Assembly: GCF_040115645.1 (NCBI RefSeq)
Contig: NC_089551.1
Coordinates: 3,658,001 to 3,722,000, forward strand
DNA from: Euwallacea fornicatus
Lineage: Eukaryota > Arthropoda > Insecta > Coleoptera > Curculionidae
Direction: 5' to 3'
Length of the DNA stretch: 64,000 bases
Positions 45,291 to 57,737 of the stretch are shown one piece after another. The notes beneath the pieces are model-generated. The model had not been told where the DNA came from. It saw only the letters and a program-made list of their open reading frames with translations, and did not search any database. The first letter of the stretch is position 1, and each line of letters begins with the position of its first letter. The translations under genes and the position numbers were made by a program.

Positions 45291-45618
45291 TTTATGTCAT
45301 GTATTATTTCAAATGTGAATACTGCAATTTTTTTTTGATATCTGGAAAACGAGAAGTTGTAGAAAAAAATGTTTCAGGTAAAAAATATTTAACTTTCTAA
45401 GCTCTTTACAAATTTATCCAAAAAAATTGGCGCTCCAATAAAAGATACAAAATTTGCCTTGACGTGTCCTTTAAATGACCTTGAGTAAAAGTTTTCTTAT
45501 GTGCATTGGACGCTCCCTTTCATAACAGACAACGATTGTTTAAACTTTTTTTTAATTCAATATTAGTTTTGGATATAATCGCTTATGCCACTTTAAATGA
45601 AACACTCCGTATAACGAA

Positions 45619-46369
45619 GGCTATCATCCCCGATGGACACGATTTAGGAGAGCCATTTAATTGGTTGAAACCTAGCGGAACAAACGTAAGGCAATTCCCT
45701 TGGTGGAAGTGTGTTTTTGACAGTTACGGAGTTTTCCCAACCAATGGAATGGCTTGGCGTTCAGTTAAAAATGGCAGTTTCCCTCGTGGATATCCCTGGG
45801 ATCTGTTGTTGAATTTGCCGTCTAACGCCCTCTAAATACTCTAGCACCCGCTATGCATAAGGGAACTTCATTAGGTCTATTCCCGAGAGGGACATGTTTT
45901 CGGAGGCTTAGGGCAGAAAGATAATATGGGGGGGCAGGCTATAAACAAAACTCTTATCATCAAAAATACTACCTGGTGCCGTTTGATTTTCACTGCATCC
46001 CCACCCAATCAGACCATACCACGCCATATTTCGTACATTCCGTCTCTTGGTGGAGTAATTCTATTCTTAATCACCAAATGTCTCTATCGCTTCACTGCAG
46101 CTCTTTTCATGTAGACTCGTTATATTTTGCTAATTATCAATTACTGTTTAGCTGGGAACGCCTATAAATCTCTACCTAAAATAGGTAAATATATACCATT
46201 CTAACACACGAGTTACCTCGGCACTAACTCGAAGATATGCGCCAACTCTTTGCTATTTTGTGGCGCAGCTAACCAACTAAGCGCCCCGCTGGAGCGAAAT
46301 TAGTTGTGGCGAAGTTTCCAGGTAATATCTCGCTCCAGACTAAAAATCAAGATGAAAGCTTCGCGTAAG
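45619..46369. other. Intergenic stretch between transposon copies
   Basis: No gene supported. The 109-codon frame 45506-45835 begins inside a transposon end and has no family features. Confidence 0.5.
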
Positions 46370-46620
46370 TTAGACGAGTTGAAAAAGTTGCACTTTTTGC
46401 TCTTTAGGAACTTTAATGCGATGCTCTTTATAGAGATCCGTTGTCTGTGAATCCATTTGCAGCCTGAGTGTTTTTAAGTATAGCCGCAATTAATATTTTA
46501 GTTTATGCGATGTTGGTAGAAATGTTGAAAAACATACAGTGTTCATTTCCAGAGCTTGACCATTGAGACCTCGGCAAACACACAAGATACGAGGGTTGGT
46601 TAAGCTGGGGTAAGGAATGT
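46370..46620 (-). pseudogene. Mariner-like transposase N-terminal fragment, inverted copy
   Basis: On the minus strand, the start of the same transposase as at 44.4 kb is readable (MDSQTTDLYKEHRIKVPKEQ, then KVQLF). About 150 bp of matching upstream sequence follows to the right. It is cut off immediately after the start region. Confidence 0.8.
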
Positions 46621-46964
46621 AATTTGGAGCTTAGAGAGATGTCGTTTTAAAATCTGAAAAGTTCCAATGATTTTCGGATTTATTTGGAAGAAACTTTAAT
46701 TTTGAGAAAAAATATTCTTATTTTTTCCTAGGCTCATTCGGCAAGGTACTTTAGAGTTCCTCGCGCTTCATCATTGCAACATTTCCTCATCAGCATCTGG
46801 AAAAGTCATATTTGAAATCCGACGTCTCGAGTTTCAGCAACCGTCATCAATCTCTTTTTCTCTTTCGGGCGCCATTTTGGATTTTTGCCTTTTTTAAATA
46901 AGCTGCAGCTAACGAGCCATATGCCTTTAAGACCTGCTCGGGATTTTTTACTTTTCCTGTATAG

Positions 46965-48313
46965 GGCGTTGCATTTAAAATGACAAAAGGAAGCATCTCC
47001 GAAACCTAATTAAAAATCAAAAAAAGTTTCGAACAAACATTGTTTGTCATAAAAGGTCTCCAACGCACATGAGCCGATTTTTACTAAATGCCATTTAGAA
47101 AACGTTTCGAAGTCAACTTTGTTTTTTAAATGAAACACCTTTTTTTTTGCTAAATTCGTAAGGATCTTAAAAAATTAAGTATTTTTTGCTTTTTCAAAAA
47201 CTTCGTTTTCCAGGTTTAAACAAAAATTGAGTTCACGGGTTTTAAAAATTAACCCAACATTGAAGTAAAAATAAATGTTAAACATTTATCAGTCGAACAA
47301 ACGCTCAAAAGTGTTGAACATCCGCATCCAGGCATTTTCTAATTCTCATATTAAACGATATCGAAACATTTCCAAGCATTCCTCGAGTGCCTGCTTCACA
47401 AGCTGCTCTGATCCGGTTTTTCATCTTGTCCCGAGTTGGTGGGACTTGAACGTACTTTTTTCTTAAATAACCTCAAACCCTAGTGGGGTCAAGTCAGGTA
47501 GTCTGGGTGGCCAGTTTACTGGATTTATTTGATTGTTTTCATTGGTGCAAGTTTTTGCTCGTGATTTTTTACTTATATCCACGTTGCAACTTTCAATAAA
47601 TTCTTGATTATGCATTAAAAAGTTCGGCGACCAGGTGCTCTTTCTTCGGGAACCTTTGCTCATAAATCCGCCAAGCTTCAGCTCCGTTCTGACCACTTTC
47701 TCCATACACTAACACAATTTGCATTTTGTTTTCCTTAAAATTGTTCTCCGTTTTTCCTTTTTACATGAACAACTTTAGTTAACAAGAAATAATTATTTTC
47801 ATTTTAAAGGTTCCTTTGATATTAGTAAATAGATTCGATATCTAAAAAAAACATTTACAGGTATATTCTAGTGAAAACATGGTTTTTTCTTCGAGTAATA
47901 AATTTAAAAAAATAATTTTTACCATGATTTTGGGTAAATTTTTAGAAACTGCAAACTTTTATTTTCCGTTAATAATTCGTGTTCCCTGATTCAAGTAATG
48001 TCTTATTTTAAATCTGCCACCTAAATTTTCGTTGATATCTGGAAAACGAGCATATTTAGAAAAAAACTTTTGCGGCAGAAAATACTTATTTTTTTAGCTC
48101 TTTGTAAATTTACCCAAAAAATGGATGTTAAATTAAAAACAACAAACGAAGTTTGCCTCGAAATGTCCTTTAAATGACCTCCAGTCAACATTTGCTTATC
48201 TGTGTAGGACGCCCCTTTTCACAACAAGGAATGTTTATTTAAAACCGTTTTTGATGTTAAATTTTGTTTTCCAAATAATCGCTTGCGTCACTTTAAATGA
48301 AACGCCTCGTATG
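46965..48313 (-). mobile_element. Mariner-like copy with long inverted repeats, inverted relative to the 43-45 kb copies
   Basis: Left end TAGGGCGTTGCATTTAAAAT and right end inverted CGAGGCGTTTCATTTAAAGT. Terminal regions of 300-430 bp on both sides share GAAAACGAAG/AAAAAATACTT blocks. A deleted transposase (47270-47730) lies in between. Confidence 0.7.
47270..47730 (-). pseudogene. Internally deleted mariner-like transposase
   Basis: On the minus strand, an N-terminal piece (VYGESGQNGAEAWRIYEQRF, then PKKEHL) is followed directly by a decayed PVNWPPRLPDLTPLGF block and the C-terminus (VQVPPTRDKMKNRIRAACEA, then MLGNVSI). The middle third with the catalytic residues is deleted, as in the 43.5-kb copy. 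Confidence 0.8.
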
Positions 48314-50019
48314 CAGCGCTCACGAAACCGCATCTCTTGCAACATTCGTAGATCCTTAAGTAGCGAATTGAACAGACAATTCTTCTCACTTGCCAAATAG
48401 AGGTTTGGTTGAGCAGCCCGATTTTAACCTGAGTGTGTCGCTTGCAAATTCTGAAATATTCACCTGATTTTCATCAAAAAGAGGTTCTTCCACGTTAGGT
48501 GAAGACGAGTTATGCCTCGACTGACTAACGATGGTGCATTTTGAATTATTGCAAACAGCTCCTCCTTCGGTTCGTTTCGATTTAATATTTTTGTTTACAC
48601 AAAGCCCTGCGCAAGTTTAATGTAATAAAATCCCTAATATAAAACGGTAAATCCCCGTATTCAGTCCGTCTCTTTTATCCTTTTACAACTGAAATACCGT
48701 AGTTGTTCTTTAAGTTTACTGCCTTAGCTCGCTGTAAGCCGGAAGTTTTTACACATAAAGGTTTAAATAAAAAAGGGGAGAAACCCATTTAAAAATTGGG
48801 TCGTGAATGAAGCGTGATTTAATACGTTTTCATACGAAATTAGCAATAAATTATGCACTCCCATGTCCCAAATCAATACGCGGAATTGAATTAAAGCCTA
48901 ACGAAAATTCGGCCGGCACGACGATAACCAAATTTCAACATTCGCTTTGAAAAGGTTACTCGAATTTGCAAAGCGATAATGGTTACGAGTTTTCGAATAT
49001 ATTATTTATATAATCATTGGCAAAAAGTTGTTTGCAAAAAGGGACGTAAACTCTTTTTATGGTCCTGGTTTATTGCCCAATCAAAGCCCGGAGTTCTGGC
49101 CAAATTGACATTTGGAAATGGGGTCGAACGTGCAGATAATGTGCCGTACTAACTACCATTACTCCTCTCCATCGCCAATAAATTTATTACTCCGATAGAA
49201 GCGGTTCAGCAACATTGACGATTAAATATTAAAATTTAGTTATCCGGATCCGGCTTTTCAGCTAACACTCAATTCAATACAGCTACACTTCGCTGACACA
49301 TTTCATAATGTACGCGATGCAATAATAATTCAGCTACCACGGCTGAGTTCCCTCTAGCTGAGTGCAATTTAGACAATTTATTCTTGAGCATCGATAAGGA
49401 CAATTCAATCAAAATTGGAAGATGCATGTACGTATATGGGCACGAGCTAATGGTATTATCTTATTGAAGTCAAATAATGTATGCGTATTGGATTTGGAGA
49501 AATGACGAATGCATGCATGTTCCGACCGCAAAACGACTACTAAAGTTTTGGTTACATGAGGTTCTTTATTATTCAAAAGGGAAGATAGGGATAAAGACAA
49601 ATATTTCCTTGATTCGGTGCGTTACCGGCCAATCTACTTGACCAGCAACCGGTTTGTATTATCAAAAACACCCGATCAAGAGCGAGAGAGCTGTACTCAT
49701 CCGGCAAAAGTATTCCCTGAAACATAGGAAAAACATAAAAAATGACAACGTCGCGGTGCTATTTTGTTTATTTTAATGTAGTCTCATAGATGATTCGCAC
49801 TTCAAATACTCGTGCTATACACAAACTGAGCCATCGTTAAGATGTCGATTGCTAATTGTCGCTATATCCCTGGTAACCGATGACATGACATTAACGCGGG
49901 CATCTCGAATCTGATTATGCTGCACACTGGAAGATCGAATTTTAACACGTGACAAATCACCGCAATCAGGAAGAAGAGCTGAATTTAGCAGTAAGATGGC
50001 GCACATCAGGAAAAGCCAA
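48314..50019. other. Intergenic stretch without recognised genes
   Basis: No exon, transposon end pair or tandem array recognised. Confidence 0.5.
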
Positions 50020-50330
50020 GTTGATGATTGCCGAAAATCGAAACGTCGGATTTCAACTATGTCTTTTCCGCGTTGGAGAAGAGGAAAAATTGCATCGATA
50101 AATCGTCAATAATTGCGAAACACTTCGAACTGAAGAAAAAAATATTAACGTTTTTTCCCAATTTTCAGTTTCCTTCGAGAAAATCTGAAAATCGCCGGAA
50201 TTTTTTAAATTTCAAACGGCATATTCCTGAACCCTCAATTACGTGCCTCTGCCCCAGTTTAAACCATCTCGTATCTTCTATGATTCCCAAGATCCCATGG
50301 CCGAGATCCGGCACTTCTCTAAAGTCAATA
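50020..50330. repeat. Solo TIR fragment of the 40-kb element family
   Basis: GATGATTGCCGAAAATCGAA followed by ACGTCGGATTTCAA, then CTCTGCCCCAGTTTAAACCA and TCTCGTATCTTCTATGATTC. The same order of motifs occurs at 44.13-44.3 kb and, inverted, at 46.6-46.85 kb. Confidence 0.6.
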
Positions 50331-51088
50331 GCGTCGCACGAATAAATGCCCAAAGAAAAATTCTAAAAAATCTAATTTTTTTTGCATTGTTTTGCACGTT
50401 AGTAAAGGCATCTCGCATTCGGTGCAGGTCATTTAACTAAGTAGACTTAACACATTTTTTACGGTAAGTGCTTCTAAAAGTTCATAAGGTATTTTTCAAA
50501 TTACACGTCCTACTTAATTTTAATCCAATTTTCTCTCTCTTTTACGTTCACTCTGAACAAAATATATGAAAATAACTTCTTAATCTACGACAAGGTCCAT
50601 TAGATCCTTATCTCGATTCTTGTTTGTCGTTTTTTAGCGTCTTTATGAAAGTACGGACCAAAAAGAGCCCGAAAAGGGTAAAGAGCAGCCCTTGCCTGAA
50701 TAGTGCCCTATTTAGTCTCCTGACACGTTTCCGGCGTATTGCTTGTCGAGCGCCGTAGCCAGAAGAGCCTGAAGTAAATTAACAAGGTTTTTGTTTTCTA
50801 TTGTTAGTCGCACCAGAACTTTTCTTATTTGTTATTTGAGCGGGAAGTTCGTGGAAATTCATTTTTTTTCTTTCGCAAGGTAACAATGCAAACTACTGCT
50901 CATTTCACACCACTGGAATAAATCTCTACAAATCGTCAGATCATACAAAGTTTAATATATAATCATGAACATATGTCACGGGGCGAGAGTACTCGGCGAA
51001 ATAATAAAAAAATGCTAACAAACCCATAATGAAAAACGCACGATTTTTGATATACAGAGTAGCAAAGTTTCACATTTTTCCTCATATA

Positions 51089-51803
51089 CAGGTATTAGCA
51101 ATTCAGTCATAGAAATTATACAAGTGGGAGAAGGACCGCATGAGTCTTAATATACCTCCGACAATGACCAACGACGAAGTGGGCGGAGTCGGTCCGGTGG
51201 GCGTCTCTACTTCGATGTTTAGATTAATATAGATTTCGTTGCTTTCGTGGCGATGGAGATTTTTAAAATATCACGACAAAAACCATCAATGTATATAAAT
51301 GGAAAAAAAACGAGAACACAATAACTCTGCGCGATAAAATCGAAACTCCTTACATGCTTGACCTCCACTGGTCAATTTATTTATTTTCTAATATTTCTTT
51401 GACCGATAAACGAATCGCGCCGTTCCGTTTATCAACCGGCTTCGAGACTACAGCCAGTGTCGTCGGCTCAGTCTCGAACCCACCATAAGATCATAAACAA
51501 ATATCAACGAATTCACATCGTCATATACATCAATGACGTACCTAAGTTATGCTATAATGGAGAAACGTACAATGATTTAAAAATAAGTGAAAATTTGAAA
51601 CTGATTTCATGCATCACTGCAACTTATATCAGTAAAAATTCTGAAACGGTGAGATACCTGGAAACTGTATCTGGTGTGACTCCACCCACTTCAACTGGCC
51701 TCTGGACAGAATTCGTTGACCTTTGCCGGAAGTATATTAAAATATATACGGCCCTTCTCCCACTTGCACCATTCTATGTTTCAACTTGAATTACTGATAC
51801 CTG
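51089..51803. mobile_element. 715-bp TIR MITE nested in the mariner-like element
   Basis: CAGGTATTAGCAATTCAG on the left matches inverted CAGGTATCAGTAATTCAA on the right, and TA flanks both ends. The arms stay recognisably similar for about 170-200 bp (CAAGTGGGAGAAGGACCG against CAAGTGGGAGAAGGGCCG). No transposase inside; the 110-codon frame at 51457-51789 runs through the right arm and is not a gene. Confidence 0.85.
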
Positions 51804-52689
51804 TATAGGGGGACATTTTCAATAGCTTTCATAACTTTATCTTCGTTTAGGTTTATTTCTATTTTAAGAAATATGAGTGAATGTTGTAAATTGCATTAGA
51901 TAATTGAGCCCAGAGCCGGACGTTTTTTGTTTCACTTCCTTTACATTTCTAATTTGCATTCATAGATATTTTTGCAAACTCTGCGAAAACGGTGAAAGAT
52001 ACGAAAATGCTGCACATATACAGGGTATCCCAAACAGAGTGAGTTCCGTGAGGATTATGAGAGCGGTGAGAGATACAAAGTGACTCAAATTAGAAAAATA
52101 ACGCGCATTTTTGTGCTCGTTGAGAAAATGTTCTGAAATTAAAAACACGTACAGGGATTGTCAAAATATGAACAAAAAAATGAAAACTGTGATTTTAGAA
52201 CATTATAAATTATGAGAACACCGTTTGAGTAAATTTTACGAAATTTGACAGCTCTGTATTATCGACAACTACCAATCCAATGTTGCTCTCAGAACTTTTT
52301 CAGACTTTCTAGATTACGAGAATTTATATCCAACTTTATTGTTTCTTATTGCTGCCATATTAGATGTTGGTGGCGTCGAATAGACAATAAAAAAAACTTT
52401 TTAACCATATATCACAAAGGTGCCCTTAGTCCTGCTAAAGTAGAAAAAATAAACAAAAACATTATTTTACCCTAATAGGCTTAGAAACAAGTGCTATATT
52501 TTATAATCAAAAAGCACCAGTAGACTTTAGCGATGCTATAGGCACTTTCGCGAGGTGCAACAAACAAGTCTTGAATGTTATTGTACTTAAGGTCAGTTTT
52601 TATTGTTTCAAAGTTATTTTTATCAATTTTACACTTTCATCCGGCAAAAATTTTAAATTTATAAAATTATTGAACGGTTTTCAAATCAA

Positions 52690-53710
52690 AAAGAGCAGGA
52701 GATTAATGACTGCTACATTTTGAGTGGCAGAGATGCAGATAGAGCTCAAAATATGTATTTCCAGAGGTATCCAGACAGATGTAAACCTGGGCACGTAATA
52801 TTTAATAGCCGTAGAATGAATCTACTTAAGTATGGATCCTTTGAGGAGAAAACCAGAACACGCAGGTTTAACGAAAATGATGAAAACTATGTTGTTGGAA
52901 ACCCTCGCATCTCACTGCGTCAAATAGAATATAATATTGGTATAGCTAGATCAACTACTCAGTTAGTTCTAAAGAAAAATAAATTTACACCGTACTGAAA
53001 ACATATTAGCCTAAGTCTTAGAGGTGGTGAAACTGGAAGAAGACTTAATTTTTGCAATTGGTTTTTGAAAAAAATCTAGAGCAGATTCTCAATTTCTTCT
53101 CAGAGTCTTATGGTCTGACGAAATACATTTCACGAATTGTGGAATTTTTACAGGAAAAACAACGTTTATTTGAATGACGAAAATCCACGAATGAACTGGG
53201 AAGTGAGACATCAAGTCAAATGGAGCTTTAATGTGTGGCTTGGAATTCTTAATGGACATATCATATTTGTAACTTTTGACGGAACACTTACTGGGGAAAA
53301 ATATTTAGAGTTTCTGCAACAGAATGTCGCACAAATGATTGAAGATTTTCACTGGCTAATGTAGCTGTCATAGAGTTTCAGCAGAAAGGGGCAGTACCAT
53401 ATAACTCATTAGTTGTTACGCAATATGTAAATGACACGTACGGAAATAATTAGATTGGGAATCGAGGACCTGTCAGTTGGCCAGCAAACTTCCCAAACTT
53501 GATACCTCTTGATTTTTTGTTTGAGGATATGTAAAAGATAAAGTTTACTGCAGATCCTACGATGCAGTAGCAGAGTTGGAGACTGCAATTGTGCGAACCA
53601 TTCAAGAAATACCTCCAGATATGGTAAAAAGTGCTTGTATGTCCATTGTTACTCGCTGTAGAATTTGTGTTAACCATGAAGAAGAAATATTTGAACATAT
53701 TTTATAGGTA
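52690..53710 (+). pseudogene. Mariner-like transposase remnant
   Basis: Order of pieces: ADRAQNMYFQRYPDRCKPGH; RRFNENDENYVVGNPRISLR then QIEYNIGIARSTTQLVLKK; VLWSDEIHF (first catalytic Asp kept); NPRMNWEVRHQVKWSFNVWL then GILNGHIIFVTFDGTLTGEK and YLEFLQQNV; FQQKGAVPY (second catalytic Asp replaced by Lys); a decayed VSWPANFPNLIPLDF block; and a C-terminus near MKKKYLNIF. At least three frame changes and several stops. Confidence 0.85.
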
Positions 53711-54131
53711 TGAGGATTAGTAATTCCTACTCATAGTAAGTAAAGGTACCTATTCTTCATTGTATTCCTTTGTTAATGTTGGCAAAAATTTACGGAATTA
53801 TAATTGCGTTAATATTAAAAAACATGTTAATTGATAAAACGTCAAATTATAATATACAGAGTTGACAAAAATATAACGCTCGGTGCGTAATTACGGACTA
53901 TTTTTACATCCTGCTGTAGAGGATTTTAAAGCAAATAAATCTAAAAAATTTCAAAATGTTGCCTTAAAGGTATACGTGAGAGTACAGCGAAATATCTGAG
54001 AAAATGGAAAACGTTGCCCCCTGTATATCGAAAATGATGCATTTTTGACCATGGGACGATCATTTCTTAAAACTATTTTCCAAACTTGCATCGCGCCCTG
54101 AAATATCTCCAAGATGATATGTTGCACCCTG

Positions 54132-55840
54132 TATAGATCATGCCTGGCGATTGCGGAAAAAAGACGTCCGGCATGTACTCAATTAGGCCGATTAACAATC
54201 ACCCTTATCAAGGAATTGGAAATGAAAAGCAAATTGGCCCGACATTAGAAGGGTGTAGAACCTACACATAACTTATAATAGCCCTTATCTCAGGGAATAG
54301 GGCCCACTCGGGCTGAGACCGCAATAATTCGTACCAAGTCTACGTGGCATGGTGTGTTTGCAGATATAATTTATGTATACACTTGCCTTGATTGAGTTTA
54401 TTTCGGAAACTCGTGGTTCGTCGATAATTCGTGTTTTGATTAAACAATGCGTTTTCGCCTGTCTGGATCCCAATATAAAACAAACAAGAAAAAACCTGTT
54501 GCCGGCAATCGACCGAATTTGAATTTAAAACGATGTTTATTTGATATTTCCCACCGCGAAATTAGCATGTGAACACTCGAATCCGCCGAACAGATGATGG
54601 ATATTTGGGGCAAATTTAAATTTTAAACGCAATTTTTTATTTTATTTTTTCCTTCGTCCGCGCTTTTGCCCTCCTCATCAGAAGTTTCTCTTTGTCCATA
54701 TTGTTCGCAGTGTTAAGATTCGTGACACATCGTGCCCGGACCAAAAACTCGTTCCTTCGCTCTGGAAACAAATTAAATCCCGAGAATTGAGTAACTCGAA
54801 AGTGTTACATGACCGTCATTGCTGCGTCGCGTAATGGATGGTGTTTGGTCACTTCTTCTAAGAAAGAACGAGGAAAATTGAAAAAGGAGAATCAGCCCAT
54901 AAATCTCTTCGCTTTTAACAGATTTTTTTTTTAGTTACGTTATTCAGAAATAACTAATGCTTTTCCTAAGAGCGCGCAATTATTATTCGGCGTTGGGAAA
55001 CAAAATCCCCCACGTAATAAATAGCGTTCCGGAAGCCAGGTTCATTTATCTTGGCACGTTTTTCCCCATAGAAACCGATTAGTAATTTTTTACAAGAATG
55101 CCCTTATTAAACGTATCGATTTGTATCATGCGTATACACGTTCCCGGCGTTGGGCAAAATCTTTTGCATCGTCCTGCTCAAAGAGCTTTTCCATTCAAAG
55201 AACCTGCTTTATTATTCCTTTTGTGCAAAGGGCTGAAAAACGAGGCTTCCAAGTCGGATCACTTATCCCGGTCTCATTCCTGTTGTCTTTCAGTTCTATT
55301 CCCAAACTATAAATAATATTTAATATCCCACCACTTTCCGGCATCAGTGGGGGCAGGTCATAAAACAATCATATCCCAGAGCATATAAATGTCATCATTG
55401 TAATAAAATATTTACAGTCCGGTTATACATGTATTTTCAAATGAAGTTTAAATATTCATATTAAACCTCGAAAAGCACAATAAACAATATCGGCCGCAGT
55501 GATTGCAGAAGGCAGGAACTCAGCTGTCCGTTGTTCCAGAAGAACAGTACCGGAAAGTTATTTTGGAGATTAAAATTTCATAATTTAAAAGCCCTCTGGT
55601 CGTGCTTTCGAAGACCGCCAGTCGACGTGTGCTTCACAAAGGAAGCCACAGGGCTATGAATGTGACGACTTTTGAATTAATTTTGAGCTTGATCCACGCA
55701 AATTGAGGCTCTCGGTGAAATTTTGACTCCCTCAATGTCGTTGTTTGTGGATGCCGCTCTTGGCCTTTAAACTTTATTAAGACCGGAGTATTTCATGTAT
55801 TTGGGGAATGTACCAGCCGTAATAATGTTATACTAGACGT
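54132..55840. other. Intergenic stretch without recognised genes
   Basis: Nothing supported; the short open frames at 55098-55316 and 55121-55312 overlap and look random. Confidence 0.5.
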
Positions 55841-56143
55841 ATGGAAAAAAAACTAGACCGCCTTAAGCTCCGCAAGAAAGGAGAGCGGGGACTGCTGGGA
55901 GATGAACAGAAAAAACAATATTGTAAGCGGAAAGAACTGGTGGAACCACGCCATCAAACGATGTATTGCGAAGTTGGTAGGGTATCTGCACCGTTACATC
56001 GAGACGGTGTTCCATGCAAACAGTCACAAAATAGACCCGTACGATTAAAGAAAGTAGCGAGCGAGAAGCTGAAAAGCAAAACAAGGTGGGACAGGGTCAG
56101 AAACTACGTAAGTGAGTTGATGAGTCAAAAAGGAAAAGAATGA
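55841..56143 (+). pseudogene. Possible R1-type retrotransposon ORF2 C-terminal remnant
   Basis: A 100-codon Lys/Arg-rich frame ending in TRWDRVRNYVSELMSQKGKE. The pattern W-x-x-V-x-x-(Y/F)-...-(L/M)-x-x-K-x-x-E is typical of the very end of R1-clade reverse-transcriptase proteins. The upstream part shows no reverse-transcriptase motif. The minisatellite and tail that follow would then be the 3' untranslated region. This is inference from one short motif. Confidence 0.35.
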
Positions 56144-56234
56144 AAGGATTAGAAGAGCATTAAATTGAGAGAGAAGATGACAGTGAACTCGCCACCGTCC
56201 CAGTAATGTATTGGCTCCAAGACATATCACAAAC

Positions 56235-56485
56235 GAATAAGGGGTAGGAGTTTTAGATAATACAAACGGATGAGGGATAGGAGTTTACGAATATATATAG
56301 ATGGATGGGGGACGGGAGCTTTTTAAAATATAAATGGATGAACGGTGGGAATTTTCTAACTATGGATGGACGAGAAATGGGAGTTTTTAAAAATACGAAT
56401 GGATGAAAGCTGAGAGTTTTCAACAATATGAATAGACGAAGAATGAAAAGTTTCGAATATATACATGGATGAGGAAGGTGAGTAA
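56235..56485 (+). repeat. Minisatellite, unit about 33-36 bp (GGATGAGGGATGGGAGTTTT)
   Basis: Seven consecutive units, each starting (G/C)GA(T/C)GA or similar, with a GGGAGTTTT core and an AATATATA/AATACGAAT end. Divergence between units is about 20-30% by eye. Same unit type as at 23.66-23.83 kb. Confidence 0.9.
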
Positions 56486-56509
56486 TGTTTGCCCGGTTTT
56501 GCCCCCCGA

Positions 56510-56670
56510 AGGAATGTTTTGCGGTGGTTCCGAGTGGGCTCGAAGATGGAAGGGGGGAAGGAATTTAGTCGGGCGATATCCTGAGGGATGTCAACCCGAT
56601 ACTATGTGGGAAAACAGGGTCTAAGCTAAGCCCATCCGTCTGGAAGCAGATTTTGTAATCAAAGATTAAA
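56510..56670 (+). repeat. Dispersed-repeat tail, second copy
   Basis: Alignable with 23945-24115 (see that entry). Shares the GCGGTGGTT start, GATGGAAGGGGGGA, ACTATGTGGGAAA, CTAAGCCCATCCGTCTGGAA and GCAGATTTTGTAATC. As in the intron copy, it lies just downstream of the minisatellite. Confidence 0.65.
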
Positions 56671-56689
56671 GCTAGAACTGGAAGAAATC

Positions 56690-57150
56690 ACCAAAATGCA
56701 GTCGGACAAAAGGAAACGCACAGAACCCAAACAATTAACACTTGAACAATGGCGAGTAAAGTGAGACATTTAAGGGAAATGGTCAAAAACTTTCATCAGA
56801 GACGTTGGGGCGTGGATTAGTAAATAATAGAAAAGCACTGACTATTTTTCAACTTAGGCGATTACGGGGACACTTTGAAACACTACTTGCAAAGAATAAG
56901 GAAAAAGAGAAACTTAAAGTGCTGGTTTTGTGCCGACATTGAAGACATTCCCGAACACACGACATTGCAGTGTAAGCAATGGCCAAAATAAGGAAAAAAG
57001 CCGAAGCCCAAATGAATTACGTCGTGACTAAAGAGAACACTGACAGTATCGTGCTAAAATTCGAAAATAATTTAAACAACATCGCACAGCTGATCAGAAT
57101 AATCATGAAGTCGAAACAAACCTACGGACTACAACACGCAGATTCCCCTC
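56690..57150 (+). pseudogene. R1-type non-LTR retrotransposon, C-terminal reverse-transcriptase/zinc-knuckle remnant
   Basis: Readable across frames: KTFIRDVGAWISK, DYFSTQAITG, then a cysteine/histidine region around 56920-56970 (C...RH...HTHD), and finally KAEAQMNYVVTKENTDSIVL and NNLNNIAQLIRIIMKSKQTY. These match, in order, the 'WxxDVxxWxxRxHGxxDYFLTQALTGHG', 'CxxCxxxEDTxEHTLFxC' and 'ITPENLxxxMLxSExNWNxxxxFxxxVMxxKE' blocks at the end of R1-clade ORF2. The reverse transcriptase and endonuclease domains are absent (5' truncation), as is usual for such copies. The open frame continues to 57290 without known motifs. Confidence 0.7.
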
Positions 57151-57737
57151 AACCTAAAAAAAAACAGTTCATATTTATTCAAATACAGTGCAAAGACTCA
57201 ACTAGAGCTCCTTTAATTCTGACTGACGCTAAAAGTGTGATTAAAAAAGTTAAACATTATATATCACTTTTGCTCCCTGATAAATGCTAGACTTAAGGGT
57301 TTCAGCCCCCTCAATACGGCCTTAATCATTTCTTCTCTCGTTTACAAATTTCCTTTCCAATGCTCGCATGAGCAATCAAGATAATCATAAAAAAAACAGT
57401 AGGGTAGGTACATTCTCCTAAAAAATGTAGAATATTAAAAAGAAAAACCCGGAGAGCTCAGATATCGGCATTATTACCCAATTTCATATATATTAGCCAG
57501 TTCAGCACATATTTGCCTCTCATCATATGCATTTATAAATTTGCAATTCAATTCAGAAATTGTGACTAATGAGAGTGGTAAAAACAGTAGTGACATACGT
57601 GGTGTTTCTAAAAGCCACAGAAAAATTTTCAAAAAATGAAAAAAAAAACAAAAATAATTTGGATTTCATGGTAGATTTCAGTAGTTATGGTTGCATGCGT
57701 GCTTCAATGGGAAAATTCTAAGTGAAGAAAAAACATA

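Larger units (their letters stand above)
42912..45618 (+). mobile_element. Two tandem decayed mariner-like copies
   Basis: A long terminal region (42912-43345) matches, inverted, the 3' region that follows the transposase. Two transposase remnants of one family follow (43490-43990 and 44393-45290), and the right end lies at about 45618 (TTTAAATGAAACACTCCGTA). The family's subterminal motif GGAAAACGAGAAG(T)TTT..AAAAAATA recurs after each copy. Confidence 0.7.
50935..54131 (+). mobile_element. Mariner-like element interrupted by a MITE
   Basis: The right end (inverted CAGGGTGCAACATATCATCT, then TA) is clear. 50948-51080 resembles the same terminal region in the opposite orientation (AACATATGTCA..GGGGCGAGAG, then TTTTTGATATACAGAGTAGC), which makes it the likely left end. 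A decayed transposase lies at 52690-53710 and a 715-bp MITE sits in the left terminal region. The left boundary is uncertain because the outermost bases are eroded. Confidence 0.55.

Noticed and set aside
45506..45835. 109-codon open frame on the plus strand
   Set aside because: It begins inside the terminal repeat of a transposon and runs out into unrelated sequence.
51457..51789. 110-codon open frame
   Set aside because: It lies across the right arm of a MITE and has no family features.
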